From Lichenicola cladoniae (GTDB lineage: Bacteria; Pseudomonadota; Alphaproteobacteria; Acetobacterales; Acetobacteraceae): 64,000 nt of DNA. Where the stretch lies: NCBI RefSeq assembly GCF_013201075.1, contig NZ_CP053708.1:2049501-2113500 (forward strand), in the 5' to 3' direction. Below the pieces are notes generated by a model. It was not told the origin of the DNA and ran no database searches. It worked only from the letters and a program-made list of their open reading frames with translations. The translations under genes and the position numbers were made by a program. Positions within the stretch are counted from its first letter, which is position 1. Each line of letters begins with the position of its first letter. Of the stretch, positions 44,809 to 58,698 are shown piece by piece.

Positions 44809-47142
44809 TCAGAACGAGGATGACATAGTGACTGCGATCGAGAAGCCCGGCTGCAGCTGGTAGAGCGGTGCACCACTGCTGGAAATGGTGCTGCCATAGA
44901 CGCCCTTGGTGGCCAGGGCATTGTTCTGCGGGCTGTAGACGCCGGTGCGGTAGGTCGCGCCGGTCAGGTTCTGCAGGTTCAACTGGATCTGCGGTGCCTT
45001 CAGGTAGCCGAACCGGTGGAAACGGTAGCCGGAGTAGACGCTGTTGGTGATGAAGTCGGGCATGCTCTCGTCGTTCATGAACGAGGAATACTGCTTGCCG
45101 ACATAGTCGAGGTCCGCACCGAGGAAGAATCGTCCATCATCGTAGTCGAGACCCAGTTTCGCCTGGACATGCGGACTTGCGATCGCGTTCTTGCCGGTGG
45201 TCGGCAGGTAGTCGGTTACAGTTGCCCCGCGCAGGAGACCAGTTGTCGCCAGATTGTTGTCGATCCGCGCATCGAGATACTCGAACGCGAAATACGGGCG
45301 CAGATGGAACAGGATCGGCCGCGTCGAAAGCTGGATGTCGACGCCGCGCGAGGTCTGGCCGCCGGCATTGACCGAGGAACTGATGGGCGCCCCGCCGACC
45401 AGATAGTTGAGAGAGATCTGCCGGTTCGTAAAGTTGTAGTTGAAGAAGGAGATGCTGCCGATCAGCGTTGACCCGCTATAACGGTAGCCGATCTCCTCGG
45501 CGATCGAGTATTCCGATTTCTGGTTGCTGGCAGATTGCGACGTCTTACCGGTCGTGTTGCTGATCTGATCGGCCAACGAAGTGTTGCTCGGCGAGCGGAA
45601 ATTGGTCGAGCCGGTCACATAGATCTGGTTACGTGGATCGATCTGGTAGCTGATGCCGAGTTGCGGTAGCGGCAGCGCCACGTTGTTGGTGTTCTGGTAG
45701 GTGGTTCCGGGGATATGGTTGGTCAGATCACGTGAGACCATCGCCTCCTTGAAGCCGGCATCAATGACCAGGCGATCATCCAGGTAATGTGCGTGCTCAC
45801 CGACGAACAACATGTTCACCTGGGTAATCGTGTCCCAGTCTCGCGCATTATATTGTTGGCCGTTCGATAGAGTGTAGTTGTGTTGAACGCCCCAGACATT
45901 GGCCGCAACGCCGGATTGCTGATTGATAATGCCGATTGGTGAATACTGCAGGAGGTCGGAATACTCATACCACCAGCCGGCGGTGACAGTGTTGTGCTTG
46001 TCGACATCATACACCGCTTTGATGGTGTTGCCGGGGCGGAACTGTTCCTGGTTCGACGGGGTAAATGCCAGCACCTTATTCGCGGTGTTGGTCTTGCCGT
46101 CACCGTTCAGATCGACGCTGACCTTCTGGTTTCCGTAGTAGAGGCTGTTCTCGGTCAGCAAGGTCGCGCCGGTTCCGTTGCCGATGCCATGCCAGAAATA
46201 CGGGGGGTCATCGATGTGCAGGCGCGAGTTGATCACCAGGCTCGACGGGGCGCTGGCGATGACGTTCTCGAACGGGTTCTGATGCAGCAGGTAGAAGTTC
46301 GCACCGGCCGCGGCGCCGGGATAAGTTGCGAGATAGGAGTTGCTGTTCCCCTTCTCGATAAAGTTGCGGTAGTTCGCAGCCGTGACGCCGTTACTGTTGA
46401 ACGAGTCTGCCACCTCGTTATTGTAGGCGACGGTCAGCGATGTTCTGCTGCCGTTGTCGAAATCCTTCACCGCTTTGAAGTCGATGTGCTTCTTGTGCGC
46501 ACCGCCCGGGCCTTCCCAGTTATTCGCCTGCGTGTTGCTGAACGCGAACATGGCGCGGATACCGGAGTTGCCGATCAAGCCGGTGTTGAGACGAAGGAAC
46601 TCACGGCTCAACTTGTAGGTGCCATAGGAGATGTCGAGCAGGCCGCCCGGCTTCAACGTCGGATCGGACATTTTCATTTCGACGAGGCCGGCCGCTCCAC
46701 TGACCACCGGGCTATCGAGATTGACCGACCCAGGCGTCAACGAGACCGATTCGAGATCTTCGGCTTCCAGCACCTCGTTCGAATAGAACTGGCCCGCACC
46801 GATATCGTTCAGTGGGGCGCCGTCCAGCAGCCAGCCGACTTCCGACGTGTCGAGGCCGCGCACGCGCGACGATCCCGAATACAATCCGTATGGGTCTACG
46901 TCCGTCACGTTCGTGCTGGGCAACGACCGCAGCAACGACTGGGCGTCGCTGGTCGGCGACTGCTTGGCGATGAAGTCGCGGGTGATCGTCTGGACCGCCT
47001 TCGGGGCAGTTTCGACACGCATCAGGCCGCCGCCTGGAGACGTCGTACGGACGCTGCGTCCGGTCACCGTCACGCTTTCGGCGTTCGACGTTGTTGGCTT
47101 GGCAGCACCCGGCTGTGCGGCCGTTTGTGCCGATGCTGACAA
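44809..47142 (-). CDS. TonB-dependent outer-membrane receptor
   Basis: Outer-membrane beta-barrel importer. A possible TonB box (ESVTVTG) leads into a plug domain (APKAVQTITRDFIAKQSPTS, SSRVRGLDTSEVGWLLDGAP), then a long barrel ending AVTMSSSF with a terminal Phe as in outer-membrane proteins. About 777 residues from the TTG at 47142, but that codon is inside a signal peptide: the frame stays open upstream to a TAG at 47245-47247 and encodes ILTRTCLAALLASTALTCTA before SASA, a clear signal sequence. No ATG, GTG or TTG lies in frame before it; CTG at 47196-47198 is the nearest candidate. The gene is more A/T-rich than its neighbours. Ligand unknown; no transport genes adjoin it. Confidence 0.88.
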   Translation of the reverse strand: MSASAQTAAQPGAAKPTTSNAESVTVTGRSVRTTSPGGGLMRVETAPKAVQTITRDFIAKQSPTSDAQSLLRSLPSTNVTDVDPYGLYSGSSRVRGLDTSEVGWLLDGAPLNDIGAGQFYSNEVLEAEDLESVSLTPGSVNLDSPVVSGAAGLVEMKMSDPTLKPGGLLDISYGTYKLSREFLRLNTGLIGNSGIRAMFAFSNTQANNWEGPGGAHKKHIDFKAVKDFDNGSRTSLTVAYNNEVADSFNSNGVTAANYRNFIEKGNSNSYLATYPGAAAGANFYLLHQNPFENVIASAPSSLVINSRLHIDDPPYFWHGIGNGTGATLLTENSLYYGNQKVSVDLNGDGKTNTANKVLAFTPSNQEQFRPGNTIKAVYDVDKHNTVTAGWWYEYSDLLQYSPIGIINQQSGVAANVWGVQHNYTLSNGQQYNARDWDTITQVNMLFVGEHAHYLDDRLVIDAGFKEAMVSRDLTNHIPGTTYQNTNNVALPLPQLGISYQIDPRNQIYVTGSTNFRSPSNTSLADQISNTTGKTSQSASNQKSEYSIAEEIGYRYSGSTLIGSISFFNYNFTNRQISLNYLVGGAPISSSVNAGGQTSRGVDIQLSTRPILFHLRPYFAFEYLDARIDNNLATTGLLRGATVTDYLPTTGKNAIASPHVQAKLGLDYDDGRFFLGADLDYVGKQYSSFMNDESMPDFITNSVYSGYRFHRFGYLKAPQIQLNLQNLTGATYRTGVYSPQNNALATKGVYGSTISSSGAPLYQLQPGFSIAVTMSSSF

Positions 47143-47505
47143 GGCGGTGCAGGTTAAGGCGGTGCTGGCGAGCAGGGCAGCGAGACAAGTTCTGGTCAGT
47201 ATGGAGGGGATGCGCCTTGAAGCAGGGGGGCCGTGCCGCCGCTTCTAGCCGTTCCGAAACGATCTGCCCGCAAAATCCTGCCTACCTGGACAAGTATGCC
47301 GACGAAATGTGCTTTTGATGCAACGGGATGTGTCGTGCTGTTGCAATTGGCGCATATGCCAGGGGATAGGGCAGCATTCTGCGATCAGACGCCCATAAAA
47401 TAGGCTATCGGCTCCCGGGCGCTCTTGCAGGACCGGACATAGCCGATCCGGCAGCGGGACACCGGTGATACTTTTATGACGCCATCTGAGAAGCTGGCGG
47501 CCGGC
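47143..47505. other. Region upstream of the TonB receptor gene
   Basis: About 360 bases between the receptor and pyrG. The first 100 bases on the minus strand encode the receptor's signal peptide without a usual start codon. The remainder (about 47260-47460) is A/T-richer, with stretches such as CATAAAATAG, and should hold the receptor promoter; I see no convincing Fur-type palindrome. Nothing recognisable as a terminator follows pyrG. Confidence 0.5.
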
Positions 47506-49200
<1,695 letters not shown>

Positions 49201-50535
49201 TCATGTGTCCGATTGTGGCCATATTGCCGGCCATGGACCGCGATCCCCGAGTGCCGCCAGCACCGAATGGGCGGCGCGCTCTCCGTCCAGCATTGCCCCG
49301 CCGACCGTGCCGGCCAGCCCGTCGGTCCGGCAGGCTTCTCCGGCCAGCACGAGTCGGCCGTCGCCGATCGGCCGCCCCAGCGCCGCCCGGGCGTCGGTAC
49401 GGCCGGGGCTTGCGTACGCATAGGCGCCGAGAAACAGCGGGTCGCTGCCCCAGCGGGAGACGAAGCCGCCTGGCTTGAGTGCATCGATCGCGGCGGCCCC
49501 CAGTGTCTCGGCCAGCCGGCTCATCGCTTCGTCGAGCGCATCCTCCTCGCGACCGCTGAACGACCAGGCGAACCGCCCGCCGAAGAACCCGGAAACATAA
49601 GGGGCATCGGCTGGACGCACGCTCAGCAGCATCATCGGCTCGCCGCGCGCGCTCAGTCGCTGCTCGATCAGGGTGTCGGGATCAACGGCCAACCGTGCGG
49701 CCGAGTCCGGCTTGTCCGAGATCGGCAAGGCGAGCTTGCTCAGCAATCCCATCGGCAGGCCGTCGAGTGCCGTCAGGGTCTCGGGCGGCAGTGGCGGGGT
49801 AAAGCGTATCCGCTCGTCGCGAAGCACCCCCGTCGAGACGGTGACGATGCATGCGCGGGCCCTGACGGTGCCGCCGGTGGTGGTGATCGTGACCCCGGCC
49901 GGATGATGCCAGTCGATCCCGATTACCGTGACGCCGCATCGCACCGGTCCGGCCAGAGGTCCCATCAGCTTGGCCAGCAGGGTGCCGACGCCCCGATCGG
50001 GACGGAGATCGTCGTCGGCGAGCTGGTTGCGATGCCAATCGAACAGCGACAGCTGGTCCGCATCGACCGCGGCGATGATGGCGCTTTCCCAGGCTTCCGC
50101 GTTCGGCAACCACGGGTCCGAGGCATGGTTCCGGGCATTACCGGCCTCGGCCAGGCTGATGTCCGGACCATCGAGACTGGCCTGGACGCATGAGCGCCAG
50201 GCGGTGTCGGCTTCGGCGTAGGCGTTTTCCTCGTCCGGGCTGGCGACCTTCGACCCGATCAGCAGGCGACGGCTCCCGGGATGGCCTTCATGCAGCTTCG
50301 TTCCAGCCTGGCGGGCGAGCGCCACGAGGGGATTGCGGCCGGCTTCGTGCAGCCATGTGGCACCCTCGTCGATCGAGGCGCCACCCAGTTGTTCCGGCTG
50401 CACGGTGCGGGCACGGCCGCCGATCCGGGGGCCGGCCTCGAGCACCAGCACCGAGTTTCCGGCACGGCGCAGGACCGCAGCAGCTGCAAGTCCCGCAGCA
50501 CCCGCGCCGATGACGACGATGTCCGGATCGCTCAC
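49201..50535 (-). CDS. Flavin-containing amine oxidase family protein
   Basis: FAD-dependent oxidoreductase of the monoamine/polyamine-oxidase type, 444 residues. Dinucleotide-binding fold at the start (DIVVIGAGAAGLAAAAVLRR, then LVLEAGPRIGGRARTV), a substrate-domain middle (CIVTVSTGVLRDERIRFTPP) and the C-terminal FAD contact region (LVLAGEACRTDGLAGTVGGA). No signal peptide. It begins with GTG. In position it separates pyrG from secG-tpiA. Substrate is not predictable; amine, polyamine and carotenoid-like substrates are all seen in this fold. Confidence 0.87.
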   Translation of the reverse strand: MSDPDIVVIGAGAAGLAAAAVLRRAGNSVLVLEAGPRIGGRARTVQPEQLGGASIDEGATWLHEAGRNPLVALARQAGTKLHEGHPGSRRLLIGSKVASPDEENAYAEADTAWRSCVQASLDGPDISLAEAGNARNHASDPWLPNAEAWESAIIAAVDADQLSLFDWHRNQLADDDLRPDRGVGTLLAKLMGPLAGPVRCGVTVIGIDWHHPAGVTITTTGGTVRARACIVTVSTGVLRDERIRFTPPLPPETLTALDGLPMGLLSKLALPISDKPDSAARLAVDPDTLIEQRLSARGEPMMLLSVRPADAPYVSGFFGGRFAWSFSGREEDALDEAMSRLAETLGAAAIDALKPGGFVSRWGSDPLFLGAYAYASPGRTDARAALGRPIGDGRLVLAGEACRTDGLAGTVGGAMLDGERAAHSVLAALGDRGPWPAIWPQSDT

Positions 50536-50556
50536 CCTGGCACCAGGGCGTCGCAG

Positions 50557-50919
50557 TCAGTGGCCGGGGGTCGGAGCCGGGACGGGGCTTGGCGGCCGCG
50601 CGGGGAGGGCGGCTCCCGGTACCGGCGTGGCGGGTGTGGCCGGCGCAGTGGCAGTTGCCGGCACCGCGAGGATGTCGTGCGTATGGCCCGAACTGCCACG
50701 GTTGAGCACCGCGAGCGTCAGCGACAGCGCCATGAACAGGCCGGCCAGGATCGCGGTGGTGCGGGTCAGCAGGTTGGCGGTGCCGCGACCGCTCATGAAG
50801 CTGCCCATGCCCTGGCTGGAGCCGATGCCCAGGCCGCCGCCTTCACTGCGCTGGATCAGCACCGTGCCGATCAATGTCAGCGTGACGAGGAGATGAAGGA
50901 CGAGCAGTGCGGCGATCAT
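50557..50919 (-). CDS. secG: Preprotein translocase subunit SecG
   Basis: Small inner-membrane partner of SecYE, 120 residues. Two helices: IAALLVLHLLVTLTLIGTVL and TRTTAILAGLFMALSLTLAV, joined by the conserved QRSEGGGLGIGSSQGMGSFM loop. The C-terminal 40 residues are an Ala/Pro/Thr-rich tail typical of alphaproteobacterial SecG. ATG 50919 opens the first helix; an in-frame start 51 bases upstream would lie in tpiA. Follows tpiA by 19 bases. Confidence 0.95.
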   Translation of the reverse strand: MIAALLVLHLLVTLTLIGTVLIQRSEGGGLGIGSSQGMGSFMSGRGTANLLTRTTAILAGLFMALSLTLAVLNRGSSGHTHDILAVPATATAPATPATPVPGAALPARPPSPVPAPTPGH

Positions 50920-50938
50920 GATGCTGTTCCGTTCCGGC

Positions 50939-51694
50939 TCAACCGCGCGAGGCGGCAGCCGCGATGGCAAAAAAATCCTGGGCCTTCAGGCTGGCGCCGC
51001 CGACCAGGGCGCCGCCGACATCGGCAACCGCGAGCAGGCCTGCGGCATTCTTCGCATTCACCGATCCACCATACAGGATGCGGGTCTTGTGGCCGGCATC
51101 GCCGAACTGGCGAACCAGCTCGGCGCGGATGAAGGCATGCATGGCCGCGACATCCTGTTCGGTCGCGGTGCGGCCGGTGCCGATCGCCCAGACCGGCTCG
51201 TAGGCGACGACGCCTTCGCCATCGGCAAACCCGTCGGGCAGGCTGCCCTTGATCTGCCAGCCGACCACGTCCTCGTGTCCGTCGGCCGATCGCTGATCCT
51301 CGGTTTCCCCGACGCAGACTATCGGGATGAGGCAAGCCGACCGCGCCGCCAGCACCTTCTCGCGAACCGTCTCGTCTATTTCCTTGTGGTTCTGCCGGCG
51401 CTCGGAATGGCCGAGAATGACGTGGGTTGCACCAAGATCGCGAAGCATCGGGGCGGAAATATCGCCGGTATGCGCGCCCTTCGCCTGCATGTGGCAATCC
51501 TGGCCACCGACCGTGATTGCAGTGCCGGTCAGGATGCCCGCTACCGTCGAGATCTGGGTGAAGGGCGGGCAGACCAGCAGATCGGCATGCCCGAAGCCGT
51601 TGCCCGCGCCGGACTGCAAAGCCTGAGCCAGGCTCCTTGCGTCGGCGGTCAGGCCGTTCATCTTCCAGTTGCCGGCGATCAGTTGACGACTCAT
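50939..51694 (-). CDS. tpiA: Triosephosphate isomerase
   Basis: Glycolytic TIM-barrel enzyme that interconverts dihydroxyacetone phosphate and glyceraldehyde-3-phosphate; 251 residues. The N-terminal [20 protein letters not shown] carries the catalytic Lys, [20 protein letters not shown] the His, [20 protein letters not shown] the Glu and phosphate loop, and [16 protein letters not shown] the last phosphate site. ATG 51694 starts the domain; the frame is open upstream without protein features. Divergent from ppiD. Confidence 0.97.
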   Translation of the reverse strand: MSRQLIAGNWKMNGLTADARSLAQALQSGAGNGFGHADLLVCPPFTQISTVAGILTGTAITVGGQDCHMQAKGAHTGDISAPMLRDLGATHVILGHSERRQNHKEIDETVREKVLAARSACLIPIVCVGETEDQRSADGHEDVVGWQIKGSLPDGFADGEGVVAYEPVWAIGTGRTATEQDVAAMHAFIRAELVRQFGDAGHKTRILYGGSVNAKNAAGLLAVADVGGALVGGASLKAQDFFAIAAAASRG

Positions 51695-51938
51695 TCCCGG
51701 ACCATCCCCGCCAATCTTCCGTGGTGTAGACATCCCAGACCGAAACCGGGGTGCGACCCCGCCCGGCAGGCTGTCAGGGCGGGTGGTAGACCATGCCGGG
51801 GTGCTGCATGACAAGCGCGCCGCCTTACAAGGTCGCTGCATGACAAGGTCGGGGCCCCACCCTATGGTGCGCCGCCTCGCCGACCCGACGACCGACCGGC
51901 CCAGTCTTCCTGTTGCCGCCCTCCATGTGGATTGCTCA

Positions 51939-53869
51939 ATGCTCGCTTTCATGCGCCGCGTCTTTATCGGCTCCTGGCTCGGACGGATCCTGGCCGTCGT
52001 GATCTTCGCGAGCTTCGCGGTCTGGGGGATCGGCGACTTCTTCACCAACCTGATCACCGGCGGCGGCGCCAACGTTGCGACCGTGGGCGGCCGGCACATC
52101 GCCACCGACGAGTTCCAGCGCACCTACCAGCGTGCCCTTGGCCAGACCGCGCAGTCGCAGGGTATTGCCGATCCTACTTCGTTGCCGTTCGGCGAGCGTC
52201 GCCAGATCGCGGTCCAGGCGCTGCAGCAATTGATTTTCCAGGCAGTCATTGCCAACCAGGCCGGCCGGACCGGGATCGTGGTGCCGGACCAGATCGTCCG
52301 CGACCAGATCTTTGCCGAGAAGGCGTTCCTCGGCGCGGACGGCAAGTTCAGCCGGACGCTGTTCGACCAGCGGATGCAGGCGGCCGGCTTCACCGAGGAC
52401 CAACTGGTCAAGATCTTCCGCGAGCAGTCGGCGGCGACCGCGCTGGTCGAGCCGATCCGGGTGGGGGCGATGGCGCCGTCCGAACTGGTGCGCCGCGCCT
52501 TCGATTACGGTGCCGAAACCCGCGTGCTGGACATGGTTTCCCTGCCGTTCACCGCCATTCCGGTCCCGGCGGCGCCGGATGAGGCCGCGCTGCATCGCTA
52601 CTTCGACAACAACAAGGACCGGTTCAAGGCGCCCGAGTATCGCCGGATCAAGGTCGTGCTGCTGTCGCCGGAAACCATCGCGCACGGGCTTGATATCCCC
52701 GAAGCGGACGAGCGCCGGGCATATGATTCATTGATCACCAAGTACCAGGTTGCGGAGAAGCGGTCCGTGCAGGTGCTGATCGTCCCGGACGAGACCCATG
52801 CGAAACAGCTCGCCGGCCTCTGGACCGGTGGCGTCGCCTGGGCCCAGCTTCAGGCGACCGCCAAGGACGCGACGCCGATCTCGCTGGACGACGCCACCCT
52901 GGCCAGCATCCCGTCACCCGACATTGCGAAGCTGGTGTTCGCTGCCCCGGCCGACGTCGTGACCGGCCCGGCGAAAACCGATGCGGGTTGGGTAGTGCTG
53001 CGCGTCTCCAAGATCACTCCCCCGGTGAACCGGACGTTCGACCAGGCGAAGGACGAGCTGCACGACCTGGTCGGCCGGCAGCAGGCGGCGGCGCTGCTCT
53101 CGCCGCGTGTCCAGAAGCTGCAGGATGCGATCGCCGGCGGCGGGCTCGACGCGATCCCCGGCGATCTCGGCGCAGTGGCCGCGGAAGGCACGCTCGACAC
53201 CCAGGGCCTGACGCAGGCTGGCGAGCCGGCACCGTTCCCTGGCAGCGCCGCGATCCGCAAGGCGATCCTGGCCCAGGCGTTTGCTGCCCGCAAAGGCGAT
53301 GTGCCGACCCTGATGCAGGGGCCGGAAAATAGCTGGTACGCCCTGGCGGTCGAGGACATCACCCCGGCCAGGCCGCTGACCTTCGAGCAGGCCGGCGACC
53401 GGTTGCGTGCCGACTTCCAGCAGGACGCAGTACGGCATGCCGATGAGCAGGCCGCCGCGGCCCTGTACGCCAACGCTCAGGCGCATGGCGGCCTAGCGGT
53501 CACTGCCGCAGCCCGGCCGGACATGCTGCGCGACGTCGTGGTCCGCCGCGGCCAGACTTCTGGACCGGCGCCCCAGAATCTCGTGCAGATCGCGTTCTCG
53601 CTGAAGCCCGGCACGTCGACAATGCTGGAGACCCCGACCGGCTTCGTGGTGGCGACGATCACCGGCATCCGCCACCCGGCCCCGTCGGCCGATACGCTGG
53701 GCTACAGCCGGACCCGGCAGGCGCTCGACGCCGCACTGGCCGACGACATCGAGAACAGCTACGTGAGCGCACTCCGCGACCGCGCGAAGCCGAACATCAA
53801 CGTGAAGACCGTCGAGAAGGTGGTTGGAGTGCCATCCGGGGCGGGAGCCTCGGACAGCAACAGCGGCTC

Positions 53870-53873
<4 letters not shown>
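51939..53873 (+). CDS. ppiD: PpiD-like membrane-anchored periplasmic folding factor (SurA-N/parvulin)
   Basis: Inner-membrane-anchored chaperone/isomerase for proteins leaving the Sec translocon; 644 residues. One N-terminal helix ([20 protein letters not shown]) anchors it, then a SurA_N-like chaperone region ([20 protein letters not shown]) and a parvulin region near residues 265-365 ([40 protein letters not shown]). The parvulin core is diverged, so isomerase activity may be weak, as in E. coli PpiD. ATG 51939 or 51951 could be the start. Its GTGA junction with trpE is the usual alphaproteobacterial arrangement. Confidence 0.87.
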
Positions 53874-56070
<2,197 letters not shown>

Positions 56071-56143
56071 ACGATGGGCCTCGCAGACCCGGCTTCTCGG
56101 TGCGCCTCCGGCCTGTGCACCCGGTATGATGCGGGCCCGACGA

Positions 56144-57298
56144 ATGGATGAACAGCCGTCGCTGAAGCCGGTGCTCGCCCGGGTTGCCGATGGTGCGCGC
56201 CTGAGCGTCGAGGAAGCGCAGGCGGCGTTCGAGATCGTGATGTCGGGGATCGCCACCGACGCGCAGATCGCCGGGCTGGTGATGGCGCTTCGGGTCCGCG
56301 GCGAAACGGTATCCGAACTGGTCGGCGCAGCCCGGGCAATGCGGGCCAGGATGACGATCGTTCCCGGCGTCGCCGACGCGATCGATGTGTGCGGTACCGG
56401 CGGGGATGGCCACGGCACCCTCAACATCTCCACGGCGGTCGCCTTCGTGCTCGCAGCCCTCGGCGTGCCGGTCGCCAAGCATGGTAACCGCGCGGTCTCC
56501 TCGCGTGCCGGCGCGTTCGATACGCTCGAGGCGCTGGGCATTCCGTTCCTGCAGGAGCCGGCCGCACTCGAGGCATCGCTGCAGATGAACGGCCTTGCCT
56601 TCATCGCGGCCCCCGCCCACCACCCGGCCATGCGGCACGCCGCCTCGGTGCGGTCCGATCTCGGCACACGGACGATCTTCAATCTGCTGGGTCCGCTCTG
56701 TAATCCTGCCCGCGTGCGCCGCCAGATGATCGGGGTGTTCGCCCCCGGCTGGATGGAGCCGATCGCCAGGGCGATGCATCAGCTCGGGTCTGATTGCGTG
56801 TGGGTGGTACATGGCGACGGTGCGGCGGGCAGCACCGCGCCGGGCATGGACGAGCTCAGCCTTGCCGGTCCGAACCGGGTGGTCGTCATGGACCAGGGCC
56901 GGCTCAGCCGGTTCACGCTTCGTCCCGAGGATCTCGGGCTCGAGCGGCAGCCGATCGAGGCTGTCGCCGGGGGCGATGCCGGCGATAATGCGCGGGCGCT
57001 GGAGCGCCTGCTCGAGGGTGAGGCCGGTCCGTATCGCGATACGGTCATGCTCAATGTGGCCGCGGCCTTGCAGGTCAGCACCCGGGGCAACATCTCCCCG
57101 GCATCGTTGTCGGTGCCGGTGGATGCAGTCGGCGGGAACCCGGGGGCGACAGACGAGGTGGAGGCACCGATCGAGCGGTTGCGGCAGGGGCTGCGACATG
57201 CCGCACGCGCGCTCGACGACGGCGCGGCTCTTTCCGTGCTGAACGCGTTGCGCAGACCAGATCCCCGCCTTAACCGAACGAACGCAGGATTTGTGTGA
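56144..57298 (+). CDS. trpD: Anthranilate phosphoribosyltransferase
   Basis: Transfers the phosphoribosyl group of PRPP to anthranilate; 384 residues against a usual 335-350. Motifs: AGLVMALRVRGETVSELVGA, DVCGTGGDGHGTLNISTAVA (PRPP loop), AKHGNRAVSSRAGAFDTLEA, HHPAMRHAASVRSDLGTRTI and FNLLGPLCNPARVRRQMIGV. The extra length is a roughly 30-residue insert near residues 313-345 in the last helical region (STRGNISPASLSVPVDAVGG and following). I chose ATG 56144 because family members start at a DEQPSLKPVLARVADGA-like sequence; ATGs at 56126 and 56129 are alternatives. Follows trpG by 73 bases. Confidence 0.93.
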   Translation: MDEQPSLKPVLARVADGARLSVEEAQAAFEIVMSGIATDAQIAGLVMALRVRGETVSELVGAARAMRARMTIVPGVADAIDVCGTGGDGHGTLNISTAVAFVLAALGVPVAKHGNRAVSSRAGAFDTLEALGIPFLQEPAALEASLQMNGLAFIAAPAHHPAMRHAASVRSDLGTRTIFNLLGPLCNPARVRRQMIGVFAPGWMEPIARAMHQLGSDCVWVVHGDGAAGSTAPGMDELSLAGPNRVVVMDQGRLSRFTLRPEDLGLERQPIEAVAGGDAGDNARALERLLEGEAGPYRDTVMLNVAAALQVSTRGNISPASLSVPVDAVGGNPGATDEVEAPIERLRQGLRHAARALDDGAALSVLNALRRPDPRLNRTNAGFV

Positions 57299-57333
57299 GA
57301 TGGGCCTCCGAGATCGATCAGGTCGCAAATTCG

Positions 57334-58140
57334 ATGCATGACATGCCCGATGTGCTGGACCGGATCTGCGCGCTGACCCGCGAGGAAGTCTCGCGCCGTT
57401 GCGTCGGCCTGCCGCTCAAGGAGCTCAAGCTCCGGCTGCGCGACCTCGCCGAGCCGCCACGCGGGTTCGGTCAGGCGCTCAAGCTGAAGACCGCGGAGCG
57501 CCAGGTCGGCCTGATTGCCGAGATCAAGAAGGCCTCGCCCTCCGGTGGCATGATCCGGCCGGAATACGACCCGGCGTCGATCGCGCGCCAATACCAGGCG
57601 GCCGGCGCTGCGTGCCTGTCGGTGCTGACCGAAGGCCCGTCGTTCCAGGGTCATGTCGCGGACCTGCAGATAGCCAGGGCCGCAGTGCGCCTGCCGGTCC
57701 TGCGCAAGGATTTTATCCTCGACCCATGGCAGGTCTATGAGAGCCGCCTGATCGGGGCGGACTGCATCCTGCTGATTATGGCTGCCCTGACCGACCGGAT
57801 GGCGATCGACCTGCTGGACCTGGCGCGATCCCTCGATCTGGACGTCCTGGTCGAGGTCCACGACGAGGCGGAGCTGGATCGCGCACTGGGTCTTGAGGCA
57901 TCGTTGATCGGGATAAACAACCGTAATCTCAAGACGTTGAAGACCGATCTTGAGACCACGATGATCTTGGCGCCGCGTGTTCCCCCGGACCGTATCGTCA
58001 TTGCCGAGAGCGGGATCCGGACGCGCGAGGATGTGGTTCGGCTCGGCACTGCGGGCGCGTCCTGCTTCCTCGTGGGCGAGAGCCTGCTCAGGCAGCCGGA
58101 TGCGGAGGCGGCCTGTGCGGCGCTGCTCGGTCCGATTTAG
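57334..58140 (+). CDS. trpC: Indole-3-glycerol phosphate synthase
   Basis: TIM-barrel enzyme that closes the indole ring of tryptophan; 268 residues. Landmarks: LIAEIKKASPSGGMIRPEYD with the catalytic Lys, CLSVLTEGPSFQGHVADLQI, PVLRKDFILDPWQVYESRLI with the second Lys, LIGINNRNLKTLKTDLETTM and IAESGIRTREDVVRLGTAGA. ATG 57334 is preferred; GTG 57295 overlaps the trpD stop but encodes unconserved residues. moaC follows after nine bases. Confidence 0.95.
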   Translation: MHDMPDVLDRICALTREEVSRRCVGLPLKELKLRLRDLAEPPRGFGQALKLKTAERQVGLIAEIKKASPSGGMIRPEYDPASIARQYQAAGAACLSVLTEGPSFQGHVADLQIARAAVRLPVLRKDFILDPWQVYESRLIGADCILLIMAALTDRMAIDLLDLARSLDLDVLVEVHDEAELDRALGLEASLIGINNRNLKTLKTDLETTMILAPRVPPDRIVIAESGIRTREDVVRLGTAGASCFLVGESLLRQPDAEAACAALLGPI

Positions 58141-58149
58141 AGCGGCCGG

Positions 58150-58698
58150 ATGGAGTCCCAAAAATTGGATGGCGAATCGCCCCGGCTAACCCATCTCGAC
58201 GACCAGGGATGTGCCGCCATGGTCGATGTCTCGGACAAGCTGGTCACGCGTCGCCAGGCAGTCGCCGGTGCACGCGTCGCTATGCGCCCGGAGACGTTGC
58301 GGCAGATCGTTTCCGGTGACACGAAGAAGGGGGACGTCTTTGCCGCTGCCCGGATTGCGGGCATCATGGCGGCCAAGCGCACGTCCGACCTGATCCCGCT
58401 CTGTCATCCGCTGGCGATCAGTTCGGTCGCGGTCATCCTGACACCGGAGCCGGACGGTGGGGGCGTGGAGATCGAGGCGACCGTTCGCACGACCGGTCAG
58501 ACCGGTGTCGAAATGGAAGCCTTGATGGCGGCCAGCGTCGCCGCGCTGACCATCTACGACATGTGCAAGGCGGTCGATCGCGGCATGCGTATCGAGGAAG
58601 TGCGCGTGCTGCATAAATCCGGCGGCAAGTCCGGCGCCTACGACGAGGCGGCCGAGACCCCGATTGAACCTGTTGTCCGACCAACGAGCGAGGAATGA
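58150..58698 (+). CDS. moaC: Cyclic pyranopterin monophosphate synthase MoaC
   Basis: Second enzyme of molybdopterin synthesis, converts the MoaA product to cyclic pyranopterin monophosphate; 182 residues. [20 protein letters not shown] at the start, [20 protein letters not shown], the [15 protein letters not shown] metal-like site, [20 protein letters not shown] and [20 protein letters not shown] with the catalytic Asp and Lys of the family. It follows trpC as in many alphaproteobacteria, but its stop overlaps the pdhA start by four bases, an unusual join to central metabolism. Confidence 0.96.
   Translation: MESQKLDGESPRLTHLDDQGCAAMVDVSDKLVTRRQAVAGARVAMRPETLRQIVSGDTKKGDVFAAARIAGIMAAKRTSDLIPLCHPLAISSVAVILTPEPDGGGVEIEATVRTTGQTGVEMEALMAASVAALTIYDMCKAVDRGMRIEEVRVLHKSGGKSGAYDEAAETPIEPVVRPTSEE

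Noticed and set aside
51695-51938. trp attenuator or riboswitch upstream of ppiD-trpE
   Set aside because: No short Trp-rich leader peptide or paired terminator/antiterminator structure is visible here or between ppiD and trpE, where the genes overlap.
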